Source: Sphingomonadaceae bacterium (GTDB lineage Bacteria > Pseudomonadota > Alphaproteobacteria > Sphingomonadales > Sphingomonadaceae). From it: a DNA stretch of 15,573 nucleotides. The position numbers and the translations under genes were made by a program. The notes under the pieces are model-generated. The model ran no database searches. It worked only from the letters and a program-made list of their open reading frames with translations, and had not been told where the DNA came from. The stretch covers positions 1-15,573 of the forward strand of contig JAHDXX010000053.1 in NCBI GenBank assembly GCA_023384025.1. Direction: 5' to 3'. Below are positions 14,548 to 15,573 of this stretch, piece by piece. How positions within the stretch are numbered: position 1 is the first letter of the stretch; every line of letters begins with the position of its first letter.

Positions 14548-15507
14548 CTAAAATTGGAATAATGATGCGAAATAAGCATCCCAAGAGTCATTTTGTGATT
14601 CCGTTCGCGGCCAATCCAAGGGTGGCTGGTTGCGGAACCAGGTATACTGACGTTTGGCATACTGGCGGGTGGCGAGCTGTCCAGCAGCCAAGGCTTGGTC
14701 GAGCGATATCTCGCCTTTCAGGTGGGCTGCGATTTCGGGAACTCCAATCGCGCGCATGACGGGGAGGGCAGGGTCCAGTCCGCGCTGGAGGATTGCCTCG
14801 ACTTCCGTGATCGCCCCTTGTTGCAGCATAAGCTCGAAGCGCAGGTCGCACCGTTCAAACAGCCATTCGCGCGGCGGGAGCAGGATCAGCGGGTGGAGGG
14901 TGATCTGGCCCTTGATCCCGCCTTCGAGGCGGTCCTGCCACTGGCCCAGGGTGCGCCCGGTCGACCGGACGACTTCCAAAGCACGGGCGATCCGTTGGCT
15001 GTCGGCAGGGGCAAGGTGGGCAGCGCGTTCAGGGTCCTCGCTTTGCAGGGCAGAATAAGCCTGTTCGACTGGCAGCGCGCGAACTGTGGCGCGAACCGCA
15101 GGGTCGATTTCCGGGACCGGCGCGATGCCCTCGAGCAGGGTGCGCAGATAGAGCCCCGTCCCGCCGACCAGCACCGGCACCGCGCCCTCGGCATGGAGCG
15201 CGGCAATCTCGCGTTTTGCCGCCGCTGCCCAATCCGCTGCCGAACACGCCTGCGCTCCGTCCCAGGTGCCGAACAGACGATGCTGGATCCCCCCCATTTC
15301 CTCCGCAGAAGGCCGCGCGCTCAGCACGGCGAGGTCGGCATAGACCTGCGCGCTATCGGCATTGAGCACCACAGCGCGGCGCCCGGTCGCTTCCAGCCGC
15401 TGTGCCAGTATGACTGCCAATGCGCTCTTGCCGCTGGCGGTCGGCCCTGCAATGAGCGCGACCGGCTTGCCTTGCGGAGAATCCCCTTTGCCCATCGTCC
15501 GGCTCAT
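14548..15507 (-). CDS. miaA: tRNA dimethylallyltransferase, 319 aa
   Basis: Transfers a dimethylallyl group to A37 of tRNAs that read codons beginning with U, a cytoplasmic tRNA modification that helps decoding. Seen: the P-loop GPTASGKS (21-28 from the ATG at 15507), DSAQVY with the catalytic Asp shortly after, GGTGLYLRTLLEGI, QRIARALEV, and the C-terminal QLATRQYAKRQYTWFRNQ, which binds the anticodon stem. The length is normal. Starts at 15507 and 15495 are both plausible; the frame is open further up to 15555, but those residues lack family character and run opposite the serB frame. The choice matters because either start overlaps the divergent serB-like gene (20 or 8 bp). It is upstream of and parallel to ilvB. 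Confidence 0.95.
   Translation of the reverse strand: MSRTMGKGDSPQGKPVALIAGPTASGKSALAVILAQRLEATGRRAVVLNADSAQVYADLAVLSARPSAEEMGGIQHRLFGTWDGAQACSAADWAAAAKREIAALHAEGAVPVLVGGTGLYLRTLLEGIAPVPEIDPAVRATVRALPVEQAYSALQSEDPERAAHLAPADSQRIARALEVVRSTGRTLGQWQDRLEGGIKGQITLHPLILLPPREWLFERCDLRFELMLQQGAITEVEAILQRGLDPALPVMRAIGVPEIAAHLKGEISLDQALAAGQLATRQYAKRQYTWFRNQPPLDWPRTESQNDSWDAYFASLFQF
15476..15480 (+). promoter_or_regulatory. Ribosome binding site deciding a TTG start
   Basis: GGAGA on the plus strand lies 7 nt before the TTG at 15488. There is no ATG or GTG in this frame nearby, so this site is the main support for calling the TTG as the start of the serB-like gene. It lies inside the miaA coding region, antisense to it. 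Confidence 0.6.
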
Positions 15508-15573
15508 AGCAGACCCAGATGCCCTGAATACTGCGCTCGACGCAGCCGGCTTCACCGATGAAATGCGTCGAGT
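15488..15573 (+). CDS. serB: Phosphoserine phosphatase, N-terminal fragment (cut by window edge)
   Basis: The first 28 codons of a gene that continues beyond the window: (M)PIVRLIADPDALNTALDA, then AGFTDEMRRV. An N-terminus of this kind, a beta strand IVRLIADP followed by a helix, resembles the N-terminal domain of alphaproteobacterial SerB, and serB next to miaA is an arrangement I recall from sphingomonads. SerB removes phosphate from phosphoserine in the last step of serine synthesis; the HAD catalytic motif (DxDST) would lie outside the window, so the identity is not proved here. The start is TTG with GGAGA 7 nt upstream. It is divergent from miaA with overlapping 5' ends, so its promoter must lie inside miaA and vice versa. 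Confidence 0.65.
   Translation, partial: MPIVRLIADPDALNTALDAAGFTDEMRR

Noticed and set aside
1..15573. CRISPR array, tRNA/rRNA genes, insertion sequences, phage or toxin-antitoxin modules
   Set aside because: I looked for regularly spaced direct repeats, tRNA-like folds, transposase or integrase motifs and small paired genes and found none.

Overview
This GC-rich window with compact, mostly adjacent genes looks like a chromosomal segment of an alphaproteobacterium, most probably Sphingomonadales (Sphingomonas/Novosphingobium/Erythrobacter type). This is inferred from the miaA-ilvB-ilvN-ilvC neighbourhood with a divergent serB-like start, the long-type leuA, and short interspersed inverted repeats of a kind seen in that order. 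No tRNA, rRNA, CRISPR array, transposase or phage gene was found.

Layout. Positions 1-662 hold an unrecognised 214-aa gene on the plus strand that may begin outside the window. Positions 676-4212 hold three minus-strand genes, in transcription order an exported M24 metallopeptidase, an amidohydrolase-2 family hydrolase and a nitronate monooxygenase-type flavoenzyme; gaps of 62-76 bp make an operon plausible. A plus-strand DEAD-box RNA helicase with a DbpA-type RNA-binding domain (4431-6194) converges on leuA (6198-7880, minus). Upstream of leuA lies a candidate amino-acid attenuator: a 16-codon leader peptide with alternate Leu codons, whose 3' end forms a long hairpin. Plus-strand genes follow: a PaaI-like hotdog thioesterase, an EHN-type epoxide hydrolase and an unrecognised exported 391-aa protein.

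Positions 11047-14459 hold the branched-chain amino-acid operon, read on the minus strand as ilvB-ilvN-ilvC (acetolactate synthase large and small subunits, ketol-acid reductoisomerase). Upstream is miaA (tRNA dimethylallyltransferase). At the right edge the first 28 codons of a serB-like phosphoserine phosphatase start on the plus strand, from a TTG codon overlapping the 5' end of miaA.

How the genes fit together. IlvBN and IlvC carry out the first two common steps of valine/isoleucine synthesis; LeuA draws 2-ketoisovalerate from that path toward leucine. The pathway is split into two loci about 3 kb apart, separated by genes with no obvious link to it. The flavoenzyme, amidohydrolase, thioesterase and epoxide hydrolase are accessory catabolic or detoxifying enzymes whose substrates cannot be read from sequence.

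I see no evidence of a wholly new multi-gene system. The most interesting signals are regulatory: the leuA leader, a hairpin plus T-run in front of ilvB, the miaA/serB 5' overlap, and two interspersed inverted-repeat elements.
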